A stretch of 64,000 bases of DNA from contig NC_054083.1 of NCBI RefSeq assembly GCF_017562075.2, positions 9,182,768 through 9,246,767 of the forward strand, in the 5' to 3' direction. This document shows, piece after piece, positions 9,621 to 19,857 of this stretch (positions are counted from its first letter, which is position 1; every line of letters begins with the position of its first letter). The stretch comes from Anopheles merus. Taxonomy: Eukaryota; Arthropoda; Insecta; Diptera; Culicidae. The notes under the pieces were generated by a model, which had not been told where the DNA came from, did no database searches, and saw only the letters and a program-made list of their open reading frames with translations. Position numbers and translations under genes: made by a program.

Positions 9621-10549
9621 CGTAAGCATCGTTTTCATAAGCGTTTACTAACAGGTCTTCTTTCAGCGCCACACATGATGCTATAAGGCTCGTTACCGGG
9701 AGGATTAATCTTCCTGCACCGGCGCGGCCATTTTGGATACGTTCTTACCGTCACGCAAACCCTTATTCATGATCAACATGTTCGCCGAACAGCGTCCCTG
9801 TCACACCAGATTCATTGAAAGCTTCGCTTCTCGTCGGACGGCAATGGTTGCTGACAAGGGCAAGGGACCGACCACCCCAACTGCTCTCTTTCACACGATC
9901 GTTGCTTCCTTTGCTTCGCGATGTGCCGATCATTGCTGTTAACTGACACCCAATCTTCTCGAGCTCGATCCCGCGCTGTTCCAGGCCCGGTTACACGATT
10001 GGCCTTTTCTTTGTTTGAGGAACGATGCAAATACGCAGGTTATTCGGCGATCGTTTGCATACACGGCTAGAGCTGGATATATTTTGCAGTATATGCTGCT
10101 GAAAAATGTTCTGCCGCGTCGTATCAATCCCACACTCGCCAAGCAGCTCCTGTCAAACGCCAGCAAACGGATATGACGAACATGACCCGTAACGGTGCAT
10201 CCTATGGGACACCGATACTCCAATCGCATTTCGGGGCAACATGTATCTTTCGAAAATGTCTTACCCGAAGGCCTAGAGGCAAATGGAATTACATGTTACC
10301 ATGTTTCTGTGACTGCTTTGTTCCAATTTTGGTCACACTCGATGAGCCCAACGCGTATACCTGCTTACCGTCTCACTGGTGTCGTTTGCATCTCGCTCCT
10401 GCTATTGCAAGCTCGAGATCGTTCGCTGACTTTCCATTATTCTAATCGCCTACCGTTAGATTCGCTCCTTTTTTTAATTATTTTTATTATTTATACAGGA
10501 CTTCCGTTTCGCTTCTAATTCAAAGATATTAAAATACTTGGTTTTACAG
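9621..10549. other. putative first intron / noncoding 5' region of Harbinger
   Basis: Lies between the possible first exon and the main transposase exon (acceptor ttttacag just before 10550). Open frames here on both strands show no family resemblance and I regard them as chance. A pyrimidine- and T-rich stretch precedes the acceptor. Confidence 0.45.
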
Positions 10550-10946
10550 ATTTAAGAAAAAAATTCAGAGTTTCTAAACGTCTGTTTGTGGACATTCTGA
10601 AAGAAATTGAACCAAAATTTGCGCCTGTAAGATGCAAAGGACTTAAACCGAAGGAAAAATTTGCTGCTACGCTTAGATTCCTAGCTGAGGGAAGTTATCA
10701 GACCGGTGTGGGAAACGATTTTAACATCGCAATCGCACAGCCTACATTCTCCGTGATATTTACTCAGTGCCTAAATATCATTGAGCAAACTTTTTCAGCT
10801 AAATGGATCAATCTAGAAATGGAGCCCGGACAACAGCAGGAGGCGAGACAATATTTTTTCGGTAAAAGTGGGATTCCGGGTGTTGTTATGTGTGCGGATG
10901 GAACACATATAAAAATTATTGCTCCACAAAATGATAGAGATCAACA

Positions 10947-11217
10947 TGTAACGACCAAGCGTTTTACGGTTGGTGGAAGGTTAATTGGCCGTTTTAATAA
11001 GATTTAGCACAATTCGGAAGAGCACACAAATAATTATACGCAGAAGTCAGTGGCTTACGTCTGTTCAGTTCAATGTCGCGCCAAGAAGAGAGCTTTATTC
11101 TATGATAATTCATCTAGCACCCCGGGTGCTCCAGCGGTCAAGATATAACGCGTTTATACCGCTGCGTTCGGGATTCAGGTTGAGTGCACAGTGGGCGATA
11201 TTAGTCCGGACGTTACA
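10947..11217 (-). repeat. 3' LTR (minus-strand sense) of the 4.94 kb gypsy element
   Basis: 271 bp, starting tgtaacgacc and ending ggacgttaca. Aligned by eye with 15616-15886 it differs at two sites (t/c and a/g transitions), about 0.7 percent. Confidence 0.9.
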
Positions 11218-11254
11218 GCTCGGCTATCCTGAACAATAAATTGCCCTCAATTTC

Positions 11255-12997
11255 CTAATCACTGGACTCGGTCCAACGTCGCAACTTATTCGCTTCTAGA
11301 ACCCCATCGTAGGGTAGTTGTGTGAGTTGACATCCTTTTGCATCGCGTACCACGTACCTATCATGGGGCAACACTTTATGGATGACGTAAGGTCCCCTGA
11401 ATTTAGGATTGAGCTTCTTATTACCGCTATCGGTCGTATCAGAGTAACGTATAGCCACTAAGTCACCTTCCTTATAGCACTGTGGTGGTTTATGTGTCTT
11501 GCTTAAGTATTCCTCATTCTTCCGTTGAGACTCTTCTATGTTTTCTAACGCTTTAGCCCGAATGGCTTCTAAGTCCCTAGAGGCTCGATCAAATTTCTCA
11601 TCCAGGTATTCGGCTAACTCGTCTGGAACTTAACCGCGTTGCTCAACACCAAAGAGTAGGACAGAGGGGCAGAAGTTCGTAGATGTGTGGACGGTATTGT
11701 TTAAAGCGTATTCGGCTGACCGCAACTTGGATATCCAATCGGTCTGGTCTGGAGCATCAGATAGCTTGCTAAGGATAGGAGGCAACACACGGTTCACCCG
11801 TTCTACCTGTCCATTGGCTTGTGGGGATCCGGTGGCGTTGAGGACATGGCTAATGTTATGCGATTCCAAGAAGTCTTCAAACAAGGTTGAGGTGAAACAA
11901 GTAGCTCGATCGCTAACAATCCGCCTAGGGCGGCTATAGTAAGACATATATTGGGAAAGGGCAGAACACACTTCCTTCGCATTAGTTGAGGAGGTTGGGT
12001 AAAGTTTGGTTAATTTATTGAAAGCATCGATAACAACAAGTATATACTTCTTGCGTAAGGGAGAACTAGGGAGCGGACCTAAATGATCAATATGGATGGT
12101 GTCGAAGGGTAAGGGTTCTTTAGGGATGCTGTACATATTCCGGGCATTAGTATGATGAGGTGCAGAATAAACAATGCACTTGAGGCAGTTCTTAATAAAT
12201 TTATCAATAGTGGGCTTCCTGTGGGGGAACCAGTAATGCTGACTGATTTTGCTGAAGGTTTTGTTTATGCCCAGGTGGCCAATTCGCTCGTGAGTGTGTC
12301 TAATTACGTTGTCGACCATTTCCGAAGGGACATACAATTGAGGTTGACCATCAGGTATGTCGCGATAGACAAGCCCATCTTGAAGTAAGAATCCGTCAAC
12401 TTCTTCTGATTCTAACCGATGTTTAAGAGCTTTGATAGATGGGTCACGCGTCTGAGCTACTTGAAGCTGGAAGTCAAGGTCAATCTCACCGATGGCTCCC
12501 ACAGCTTCGGTGCGACTCAGTGCGTCGACATGAGGCATAGAAGTGCCTGAGCGATGACAGATGGTATAATCGTAATTTTCCAGAAACAAGGACCACCTGG
12601 CAATCTTAGCGGAAGCATTACGGTTCTTAAGGGTCTCGACCAGAGAGTTGCAGTCAGTAACTATCTTAATGGGGAGCCCATGAACATAAGTGTGAAAGCG
12701 CTTAAGAGCGTAAATGATGGAAAGAGTTTCAAGCTCATAACTGTGTAACTTGGACTCGTCTTTTGAAGTGGTTTTGGAAAAGTAAGCAACAGGGTGTAAC
12801 TTATTGTCATCCTGTTTCTGAAGGAGAATAGCGCCAAAACCAAAGGAACTTGCGTCACAGTGTAATTCAGTTTCCCGTTTTGGGTCGAATATGGAAAGGA
12901 CAGGAGAATGCACAAGTTTGTCACGTAAGGTTTCAAAAGCATGCACACAATTTGAATCGAAGTTAAATACTTCGTCCTTCTGAAGAAGTTTTGTCAT
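11255..12997 (-). pseudogene. pol: gypsy pol: RNase H, integrase and GPY/F module
   Basis: One frame, broken by a TAA at 11630-11632. Residues in order: RNase H (LHCDASSFGFGAIL, TDCNSLVETL); the integrase zinc region; the integrase core with DTIHIDHLGPL and VSDRATCFTS, then GSPQANGQVERVNR with the catalytic Glu; and the C-terminal GPYVIHKV (GPY/F) module at 11255-11458. Upstream it continues in the same frame into RT through a TGA at 13034-13036. It would process and integrate the cDNA if the stops were absent. Confidence 0.85.
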
Positions 12998-13150
12998 AGG
13001 TTTAGCGATGCAAGAGAAAGATGGAACAAACCGTCAGAAGTATGAAAACAGACCAAGACAACGTATGAGTTGCTTTAAATTAGTGGGCATAGAGTAATTA
13101 GTAAGTGCTTTAATGTGCCTATCACTAGGCTGAATTCCAGAAAAGTTAGC

Positions 13151-14620
13151 TTAGTAGCCCAAGTATTCTATTTCTTCATGGACAAATTTGCACTTGTCAA
13201 GACGAAGTTCTAAATTATTCTGCTTCATCTTTTCTAATACGGACCGAAGGGTACTGAGGTGAGAGCTAAGATCGGTAGAAGCGATGATGATATCATCGAG
13301 GTACACTACTATTCTGCCATCATCAATGAAATCCCTTAAGATAGAATTAATAAAACGTTCGGAAGGGGCGTTACGAAGACCGAAGGGCATTTTCAGATAT
13401 TCAAATTGACCATCTGGGGTCACAAAAGAAGTGTAAGGGATAGATTCCTCATTCATTGGGACTTGATGGAATCCGCTTTTCAAATCCAGCAAACTGAAGA
13501 ATTTTTTTCCACATAGATGCTCCAAACAAGTTTCGATAAGGGGTAGGGGGTAATTGTCCCGAACTGTAATTTTGTTGATGGGCCGGTAATCCACACACAT
13601 ACGAACCTCGCCACTCTTTTTCCTAACGAGGACAAGCGCAGAAGCATAAGGAGAATTACTGGGCCGGATGATGTTTTCTGCTAACAGTTTATCAACAATT
13701 TGCTTAACCTGGTGTCTTTCACCATAAGAGAGTCTTCGCGGCTTAGTAAATATTGGTGTATCATGGGTCAGATTGATTTTCATAGGGTGTTTGAGCGGTA
13801 TAACATCTGAAGTATAGTTGAGGTATGAATTTTCAACAATAGAGTTGACTATTGAACGTTGTTCCAAAGATAGTGTTTTTCCTAAATCCAATTCATTATC
13901 GGCTTCAGCCACATCGAGCGCACAAATACTCCTAATAGCATCGTCTAATTTTTCTGCAAGAATCGTATCTACTTCTTTAAGTTCCGTCGATAGAGGTTTA
14001 GTAATACATGAAGTTGTGAGAGATGAATACGTAAGAAAAATATTAAGTGAGTTCAGTAAATCGCGACCGATAATGACTGGCTACGCAATTCCAGGTAATA
14101 TAATAAAAGAGTGTCGAACGGAATGATTCTTAAATCGGATAGTACAATCGATTTTTCCTCAAGAGTGGAGTGGTCCCTTAATCATAGTGCAGTATTTGGT
14201 AACGGAAAGAGGTCCTAGCATCTTAACTGGTACTATCGTGTCGCTAATGAAGCTCACAGGACTTCCTGTGTCGAGAAGGGAACGAACGCAGGGAAGGGTG
14301 ATACGCTTAGCAGAAGGGTGGAAAAATTTCAAACTCACCTCTTGATTTGTGGCGAGAGCTTCGTCCAAACTAGTATTGCCCTCGACAGTGGCGTTGGCCC
14401 GACGTTCAGGGCAGTTACGGTAGACGTGTCCCGTCTGGAAACAACGAAAACATCCGCCGGGTGGGCGCTTTGGTCGCGGGCACGCGTTCTGAAGGTGTCC
14501 GAATCGGGAGCAGTTGAAGCAGCGGATGGGTTCCTGCGATGGGCGGGGCCGTTCCATACGGCTGTTCGTTGTGGCCCGGGCATCAGCGGAAGGGGGCTGG
14601 GTGGTGCAAAGATGACGCAA
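13151..14620 (-). pseudogene. pol: gypsy zinc knuckles, protease and reverse transcriptase
   Basis: Same frame as the integrase. 14620-14159 has two CCHC knuckles (CFNCSRFGHLQNAC and CFRCFQTGHVYRNC) and the protease loop LLDTGSPVSFI. TGA at 14159-14161 and TAG at 14081-14083 interrupt the protease. 13912-13151 encodes RT with PRRLSYGERHQVKQIV, PFGLRNAPSERF and the catalytic YLDDIIIAS, ending at TAA 13151-13153. The order is normal for mdg3-type gypsy elements. Gag upstream is in a different frame. Confidence 0.85.
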
Positions 14621-15363
14621 GATTCGAAAAGTTTCAATTTCTTCCGGAAGTCGTCCATCGTAAGAGGCATGAAATGCAGACTCGACGTAATTGACGGGCT
14701 TCCCAAGCCGTCGATGACGATCGGGATCAGTTCTGAATCGGCAATACTGGCTTGGTCTGCGATGCGCTGCATGTCAAACAAGTAGTGCAGGGCGGATTCC
14801 TGGGGCCGCAATCGACGGTTACGAAGTTGGCGATAAACAGATTCGGGCGTAGCAACGACGTGAAGATTGTAGATCAACTCTTTCTTCAACTCATCATAAG
14901 TGGTGACAACAAGTTCTTTTGCGACGTTAGCGGCTGTGCCGGTGTGGAGCCGAAGGGTGAAGAAAAATTTATCTGCATCGCGCACTCGGTAAAGTGCAAA
15001 GAGACGCCCCATGTCGCGGAACCATCGGATGACATTGGGGTTCTTATCGACGTCGAGTGGCTCGATGAAAGCTTCAAAGTCCTTTACGCAAAGGGCGGCT
15101 GGCTGCGGCGTTTCAAGTTGGTGCACCTTTTGGCGTAATTCAGCTAGCTGCTGCTGCTGTCGCAGCTTCTCAAATTGGGCCTCGATGTCGTCAGGGCCGC
15201 GGGGAAGGGCGGCGGCTACACCTTGGGCGGAGGACAGATTAGCATTGGCGTCGGTGGTGTTGTTCGTCGAAGCGGCATCATTAACGGCGTCAGCGCCATT
15301 TTCATGAAGGTGATACAAAATGGCGGCCTCGGAATGGTTTGCGCAAGCGGAAACCGATGCCAT
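14335..15363 (-). CDS. gag: gypsy Gag N-terminal and capsid part
   Basis: A 342-codon frame from ATG 15363. An Ala/Gln-rich start with a possible short coiled coil (LRQQQQLAELRQKVHQLE) is followed by a capsid-like region (FRDMGRLFALYRV, LRPQESALHYLFDM). The zinc knuckles lie in the -1 frame relative to this one and overlap its last 95 codons, which read as nonsense. So either a programmed -1 shift or a frameshift mutation lies at about 14620-14640. Confidence 0.75.
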   Translation of the reverse strand: MASVSACANHSEAAILYHLHENGADAVNDAASTNNTTDANANLSSAQGVAAALPRGPDDIEAQFEKLRQQQQLAELRQKVHQLETPQPAALCVKDFEAFIEPLDVDKNPNVIRWFRDMGRLFALYRVRDADKFFFTLRLHTGTAANVAKELVVTTYDELKKELIYNLHVVATPESVYRQLRNRRLRPQESALHYLFDMQRIADQASIADSELIPIVIDGLGSPSITSSLHFMPLTMDDFRKKLKLFESCVIFAPPSPLPLMPGPQRTAVWNGPAHRRNPSAASTAPDSDTFRTRARDQSAHPADVFVVSRRDTSTVTALNVGPTPLSRAILVWTKLSPQIKR

Positions 15364-15600
15364 GGCCGAGGTGGTGGGCTGCGCTGCACGGGGGGAACGA
15401 GCGACCAGCTCGAGGGAGGCGTAAAGTTACCGAAGTTGTGTGACGGTGGCGGTATTCGGTATGTCGACGCCGGCTTCGATGAGCGCCCGGCGAAGTTCGT
15501 CTTTGCCTACCATTTTATGAAATGGCGTTGTCACACGCACACACGTATACCGGCTGGTAAAGCGGCTTGCAGGCGGTTTGTAGGCGACTTTTTGTTGGTT

Positions 15601-15614
15601 ATCCCACTTCTGAG
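15601..15614 (-). promoter_or_regulatory. primer-binding site resembling tRNA-Leu 3' region
   Basis: Next to the 5' LTR (15616) the plus strand reads atcccacttctgag, resembling my recollection of the tRNA-Leu acceptor stem region without its CCA. That kind of site is known for mdg3/blastopia/micropia-like elements and supports the clade call. The match is from memory. Confidence 0.5.
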
Positions 15615-15615
15615 A

Positions 15616-15886
15616 TGTAACGACCAAGCGTTTTACGGTTGGCGGAAGGTTAATTGGCCGTTTTAATAAGATTTAGCACAATTCGGAAGAGCACACAAAT
15701 AATTATACGCAGAAGTCAGTGGCTTACGTCTGTTCAGTTCAATGTCGCGCCAAGAAGAGAGCTTTATTCTATGATAGTTCATCTAGCACCCCGGGTGCTC
15801 CAGCGGTCAAGATATAACGCGTTTATACCGCTGCGTTCGGGATTCAGGTTGAGTGCACAGTGGGCGATATTAGTCCGGACGTTACA
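15616..15886 (-). repeat. 5' LTR (minus-strand sense) of the 4.94 kb gypsy element
   Basis: 271 bp with the same ends as 10947-11217. It is followed by the AACA target duplication and then by the resumed Harbinger transposase exon. Confidence 0.9.
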
Positions 15887-16207
15887 AACACTACAATCGA
15901 AAAGGATTTTATAGCTTAAACGCATTTATTGTAAGTATTACACAAAGCTTGTATGCAGTTGTTTATGATTTTTAATGTATTTTTTATTAATTATTATTAT
16001 TATTTTATTATTTATTTTTTAATTTATATACCTATTCATACGTTTTAGGTTTGTGATCACAGGTTGAGAATTCGTTTCGTAAATGCCAAGTTTAGCGGGG
16101 CCAACCATGATTCATATATATGGAATGTGTGTGGAATAGACACTTTCTTTGCAGAAAAGAACCAAAACGGAGAAGCTGGCTTTTTTGTTTTAGGTAAATA
16201 GCAGCAA

Positions 16208-17073
16208 CTACATTAAATTCGAGAGTTCGCATAACTGCTTCATCTGCTTTAGCATTTTCTTATTTTGTTCTAAGACGTCCTCAGTAACTTTTCTTTTGCG
16301 CTTTCTAGAGCTCAAATTTTTTTTTGCAGTATTATTGCTGACTGGCTCTATTTCATACGTTTCTTCTATGTATATAATGCCATCCTGAGTGCTCTTATCG
16401 CTGCCACTTTGCTGTGGTATATGAATACTTCGTTCAGGAGGTGGATTTTCATTATTAATCGTATTATTGTTCAGTCCATGACAGTTTCCTGAATTCCCTA
16501 CTAATGTTAAATGCAAATTACAGAAATTTGCCACTCTTTCCTCTAACTAATTTATGGTTTTTGGGTGTATGGCCCACCCCCAGTAGCATTAAGGGATTTT
16601 TTATTGTCCCGCAGCTTCCTTTTCACCGCACATTTATAATCAAACCAAATCTGAAATATAAAACAATAAATTACAGTATATTAATTTGCCAGGTGCATCC
16701 CATGCCATGCCATACAACATGCCATCAACGGCGTGTTGGCGACGATAGAAAAAAAATTTAATAGTAGTAGTGCCCAATAAAAGCATCTCGAGAGAGTGAC
16801 AGAAAAGAGAACAATGGTATCACATATTTATACCAACATTAGCACGCGTACATATTACAATAAGAAATAAAAAAAACGTACCAGTTTCCAGGTCGCACTG
16901 GATTTTTTTGGCGGTCCCAGAGCATTTAGGTTGGACTCCACTTTAGTCCAGAAGCTTTTTTGGTCTCCCTTAAATAGCCCTCGTGCTATTTCGGATACCT
17001 CTTCTAGCAGCGTAACCAACTGCTGGTATTGTACTCTAGTAGTACGTGCTTCTCCAGTTGTCCTATATAACAA
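16208..17073 (-). pseudogene. Harbinger Myb/SANT-like DNA-binding partner protein
   Basis: First exon 17073 to about 16880: the region RTTRVQYQQLVTLLEE to LNALGPPKKSSATWK is a Myb/SANT-like trihelix of the type found in Harbinger accessory proteins, ending at a gtacgt donor. The second exon (acceptor near 16650) begins IWFDYKCAVKRK and contains the diagnostic NATGGGP. A frameshift with stops near 16550 then interrupts it. The tail (16534-16208) is Asn/Ser-rich with a basic KKNLSSRKRKRK nuclear-localisation-like stretch and a final predicted helix. In this superfamily the protein helps the transposase bind DNA. It converges on the transposase gene. Confidence 0.75.
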
Positions 17074-17408
17074 AAAAAATTGGTGTATTATTCACATTAT
17101 TTTCACTGCATAATATCATTTCGATTATTTTTAAATTTTTGTACTTACATTTTGCGTAATTTGTTCTAGATATTGATAACAATGCACAATTTATCTACTC
17201 ACTTTCCGTCACTTCGACTTAACGGCAAAACGTTTGATAAAAACCGGTCTTCTTTTGAGTCAGGTAATGCAAACGCCCGTCAAACTGCTTCGTTAAGTTT
17301 GGTATGTCAAATGTGAAGCAATTAGAGGTGTCAAACTCGCATCATAATACCAACACAGAGTTTTTGAGACTTTTTCTCACGCAATCGAGTCAGATAATCG
17401 GCACTATA

Positions 17409-18558
17409 CTAAAATGAAATCGGTATTATACAAGCTTGTTAGAGACTTCTTTCGTTGACTCGAGAGATTGCTACCAAATTGATCTGAAATGGATTTGTTT
17501 GGCAAAACAAACTGCAACGCGTAACGCAGGAAGTATCGTACCAATTTATAATTATTTCTACGTGTGGCATATTATTGTTCTTTAAATGTGTTTAGCAATG
17601 TCATGAAAAGTAGCGCTTGTGGTATGATTTTCTAATTTCTGTGTATTTTGTTATTCCCACCCTTTTTGTAATGAATAATTACAAAAAACCCCTTTTGAAT
17701 GTAATTACATGCAATTCGTGTGGTTTAAATATATGTATTTAGTAGTTAAACCGTAAAACAAAACGTTTTCCGTAGCTTTAACCTGACGGAAAGCTGTTGG
17801 ACAAAAAACGGTCTCCGTTTGAGTCAGGTAATGCAAATGACCTTCGTTCAGTTCGATATATCAAACCAGAGACAAATCGAGTGCTCTTACACGGATCATA
17901 ATAGAAAATGAGCATTTTTGATACTTTTTCTCAAGCTGTTGAGTCACATAATCGGCACTTATGTGACTCAACTGCTTGAGAAAAAGTATCAAAAATGCTC
18001 ATTTTCTATTATGATCCGTGTAAGAGCACTCGATTTGTCTCTGGTTTGATATATCGAACTGAACGAAGGTCATTTGCATTACCTGACTCAAACGGAGACC
18101 GTTTTTTGTCCAACAGCTTTCGGTCAGGTTAAAGCTACGGAAAACGTTTTGTTTTACGGTTTAACTACTAAATACATATATTTAAACCACACGAATTGCA
18201 TGTAATTACATTCAAAAGGGGTTTTTTTGTAATTATTCACTGGAAAAAGGATGGGAACAACAGAATAAACAGAAATTAGAAAATCATACCACAAGCGCTA
18301 CTTTTCATGACATTGCTAAACACATTTAAAGAACAATAATATGCCACACGTAGAAATAATTATAAATTGGTACGATACTTCCTGCGTTTAGCGTTGCTGT
18401 TTGTTTTAACAAACATAGCCATTTCAGATCAATTTGGTAGCAATGTCTCGAGTGAACGAAAGAAGTCTCTAACAAGCTTGAATAATACCGATTTCATTTC
18501 AGTTCGTGTAGCGCGGTTTTGTTTGATACTTTTCCGTTTGAATCAGATAATCGACACT
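17409..18558. repeat. long imperfect palindrome (Harbinger hairpin arms)
   Basis: Left arm 17409-17950 and right arm 17960 to about 18500 are inverted complements over more than 500 bp with few differences; the loop is only atcggcact (17951-17959). Fold-back of single strands here would be very stable. Short frames inside (for example 18367-18600) are not genes. Confidence 0.85.
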
Positions 18559-18616
18559 ATTGTTATTGTTGCGCAATCATTTTTCAGCCGTTCTGAGTGA
18601 CGAGGCGCGTTTTATA

Positions 18617-19857
18617 TTACCGTCGCGTTATGTTTTTTTTAAGCTGTTGGTTTGCGCTTCCTGTCCTACGATTAGTGTATGCTAAGCATTTATTGCATGA
18701 TAAGTTTCCTGCCTGACCTGATTCAATTACTGGTAATTTGGATGTGTTTTTAGATGGATGGTTTCGGTTAGCAACGATTATGTTGCGGTAGCTTTTTGAA
18801 TTGGTTAAACTTATAATTTTATGTTGTCTGGTTTTGGATAGTATAATTTGTGTAACTGCTAAGGCGATTCTATCGGTTGGATGAACTGTTAGCAGTAAAT
18901 CTGCTACACCCTCATCCTTCGGAAGGATAACGTTATGAAGTGAAGTTATTCTGTCATAATTTAATTGCTCTATTTTATGTATTTTCAGTACTACACCTTC
19001 CGTCTTTTCAATTATCATGTTACGTCCCTTTATCTCTTTTACTTTATATGGTCCTTTGTATACCGGATCTAACTTGGTTCTATTTTCATTTGTCAGTGCT
19101 ATTCGATCTCCTGTTTCGAAATTAACTTGGTTGATGTTTGGCTGTTCTTTTAATAGTTTTAATTTTTCTTGTTCTATATGTTTTCTAGTCCTATCAGGAG
19201 CTATTTTTAATCTGTATTTAAGTTCTTAAGAGTAATCATCATAATTATATAAAGGTGAATATGTGTCTATAACATTCGGTGTTATTCTTTCATTTCTTCC
19301 GAAAACTAATTCAAATGGTGTATAGCCGTGGTCTAAATTTGGTGTTGTGTTATATGCGAATGAATAATAATGGATCCAATCATCTCAATCGTCTTTGTGT
19401 GTTCGTTTGTAAATATTCTAAGGTATTCGTTGAGGCATTTATGCTTACGTTCTAATGCTCCTATAGTTTGTGGGTGATATGGAGTTGAAAATTTGTGTTC
19501 TATTTTGAGGAACTCTGATAAGCTTTTAAATATTTCATTGTTTAATTCTTTACCCATATCGGTTCTCAATTCTTCTATATTTGTGCCGTATATTAACATA
19601 TTTTTTTCTATTAACACACTAGCTACTGTATTCGCTTCTTTGTTAGGGATTGCTATGACTGTTACGTGTTTTGTTGAATTACATTGAACTATTACTGCAT
19701 ATCGATAATTGCAGTTTGTATTTTGAAATGGTCCTACTGTGTCAATAGATACTACTTTAAATGGGATGTTAGGTGTGTCTGTTTTGCCAAATGGTTCTAC
19801 TGTTTTTGTATGGAGAGAACAGGTGTATGTTATATGCAGTTGAATTATTAATATCAC
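18617..19857 (-). pseudogene. pol: Ty3/gypsy integrase fragment
   Basis: From 19857: integrase core with SIDTVGPF (first Asp), LRTDMGKELNN (second Asp) and PYHPQTIGALERKHKC (Glu), followed after a frameshift near 19380 by PFELVFGRNERITPN, a TAA, and the GPYKVKEIKGRN module near 19030. A basic, less conserved tail ends at 18617. RT and both LTRs are missing. The orientation is opposite to the gypsy copy at 6600-9058, so this is a separate insertion or a rearranged piece. Confidence 0.75.

Larger units (their letters stand above)
10947..15886 (-). mobile_element. complete-length Ty3/gypsy element (mdg3-like), 4,940 bp
   Basis: Two 271-bp LTRs with perfect 7-bp ends (tgtaacg / cgttaca) bound it, and the 4-bp target duplication AACA lies at 10943-10946 and 15887-15890. 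Removing the element restores the Harbinger transposase frame (DRDQH then YNRKG). Gene order on the minus strand is gag with two zinc knuckles, protease, RT, RNase H, integrase. The LTRs differ at only two positions, yet pol carries five in-frame stops. Confidence 0.9.
9497..16193 (+). pseudogene. Harbinger (HARBI1-like) transposase, split by gypsy, 3' end lost
   Basis: Three exon-like blocks. A possible first exon starts at ATG 9497 (acidic, ending RRLLRCSFEPLDLTD) and meets an in-frame TAA before its donor. The main exon starts at 10550 after ttttacag: FRVSKRLF, LRFLAEGSYQTGVG and the first catalytic Asp in GVVMCADGTHIKI. It is cut at 10946 and resumes at 15891 (YNRKGFYSLN) up to the donor at 15930. 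The next exon, 16049-16193, carries VCDHRLRIRF and NHDSYIW with the second Asp. The exon with the final catalytic Glu is absent: the opposite-strand partner gene starts 15 bp later. Confidence 0.8.
9241..17405 (+). mobile_element. PIF/Harbinger DNA transposon with two genes
   Basis: The ends are imperfect inverted repeats of about 48 bp beginning agtgccgattatct (9241) and ending agataatcggcact (17405), with a 3-bp direct repeat ATA on both sides (9238-9240 and 17406-17408). It carries a transposase gene (+) and a convergent Myb/SANT-like gene (-), the usual Harbinger pair. A 4.94 kb gypsy element sits in the transposase exon. The terminal 250 bp resemble the arms of the outer hairpin element. 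Confidence 0.85.
9185..18558. mobile_element. outer Harbinger-family hairpin element (about 1.2 kb) interrupted by an autonomous-type Harbinger
   Basis: The left end agtgtcgattatctgattcaa at 9185 is the inverted complement of the right end at 18558. Without the inner Harbinger (9241-17405) and its ATA duplication, the left arm (9185-9240 plus 17409-17950) pairs with the right arm (17960-18558), about 598 and 599 bp, around a 9-bp centre. It is a giant imperfect palindrome, apparently two head-to-head copies of one non-autonomous Harbinger, since the centre still carries the other terminal motif (ataatcggcact). Confidence 0.75.

Noticed and set aside
9733..10518. Overlapping frames of 69-107 codons between the Harbinger end and the transposase exon
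   Set aside because: No family resemblance; the region is better explained as intron or 5' flank of the Harbinger transposase.
17409..18558. CRISPR-like or inverted-repeat array
   Set aside because: There is one large palindrome with Harbinger ends and no regularly spaced short repeats.
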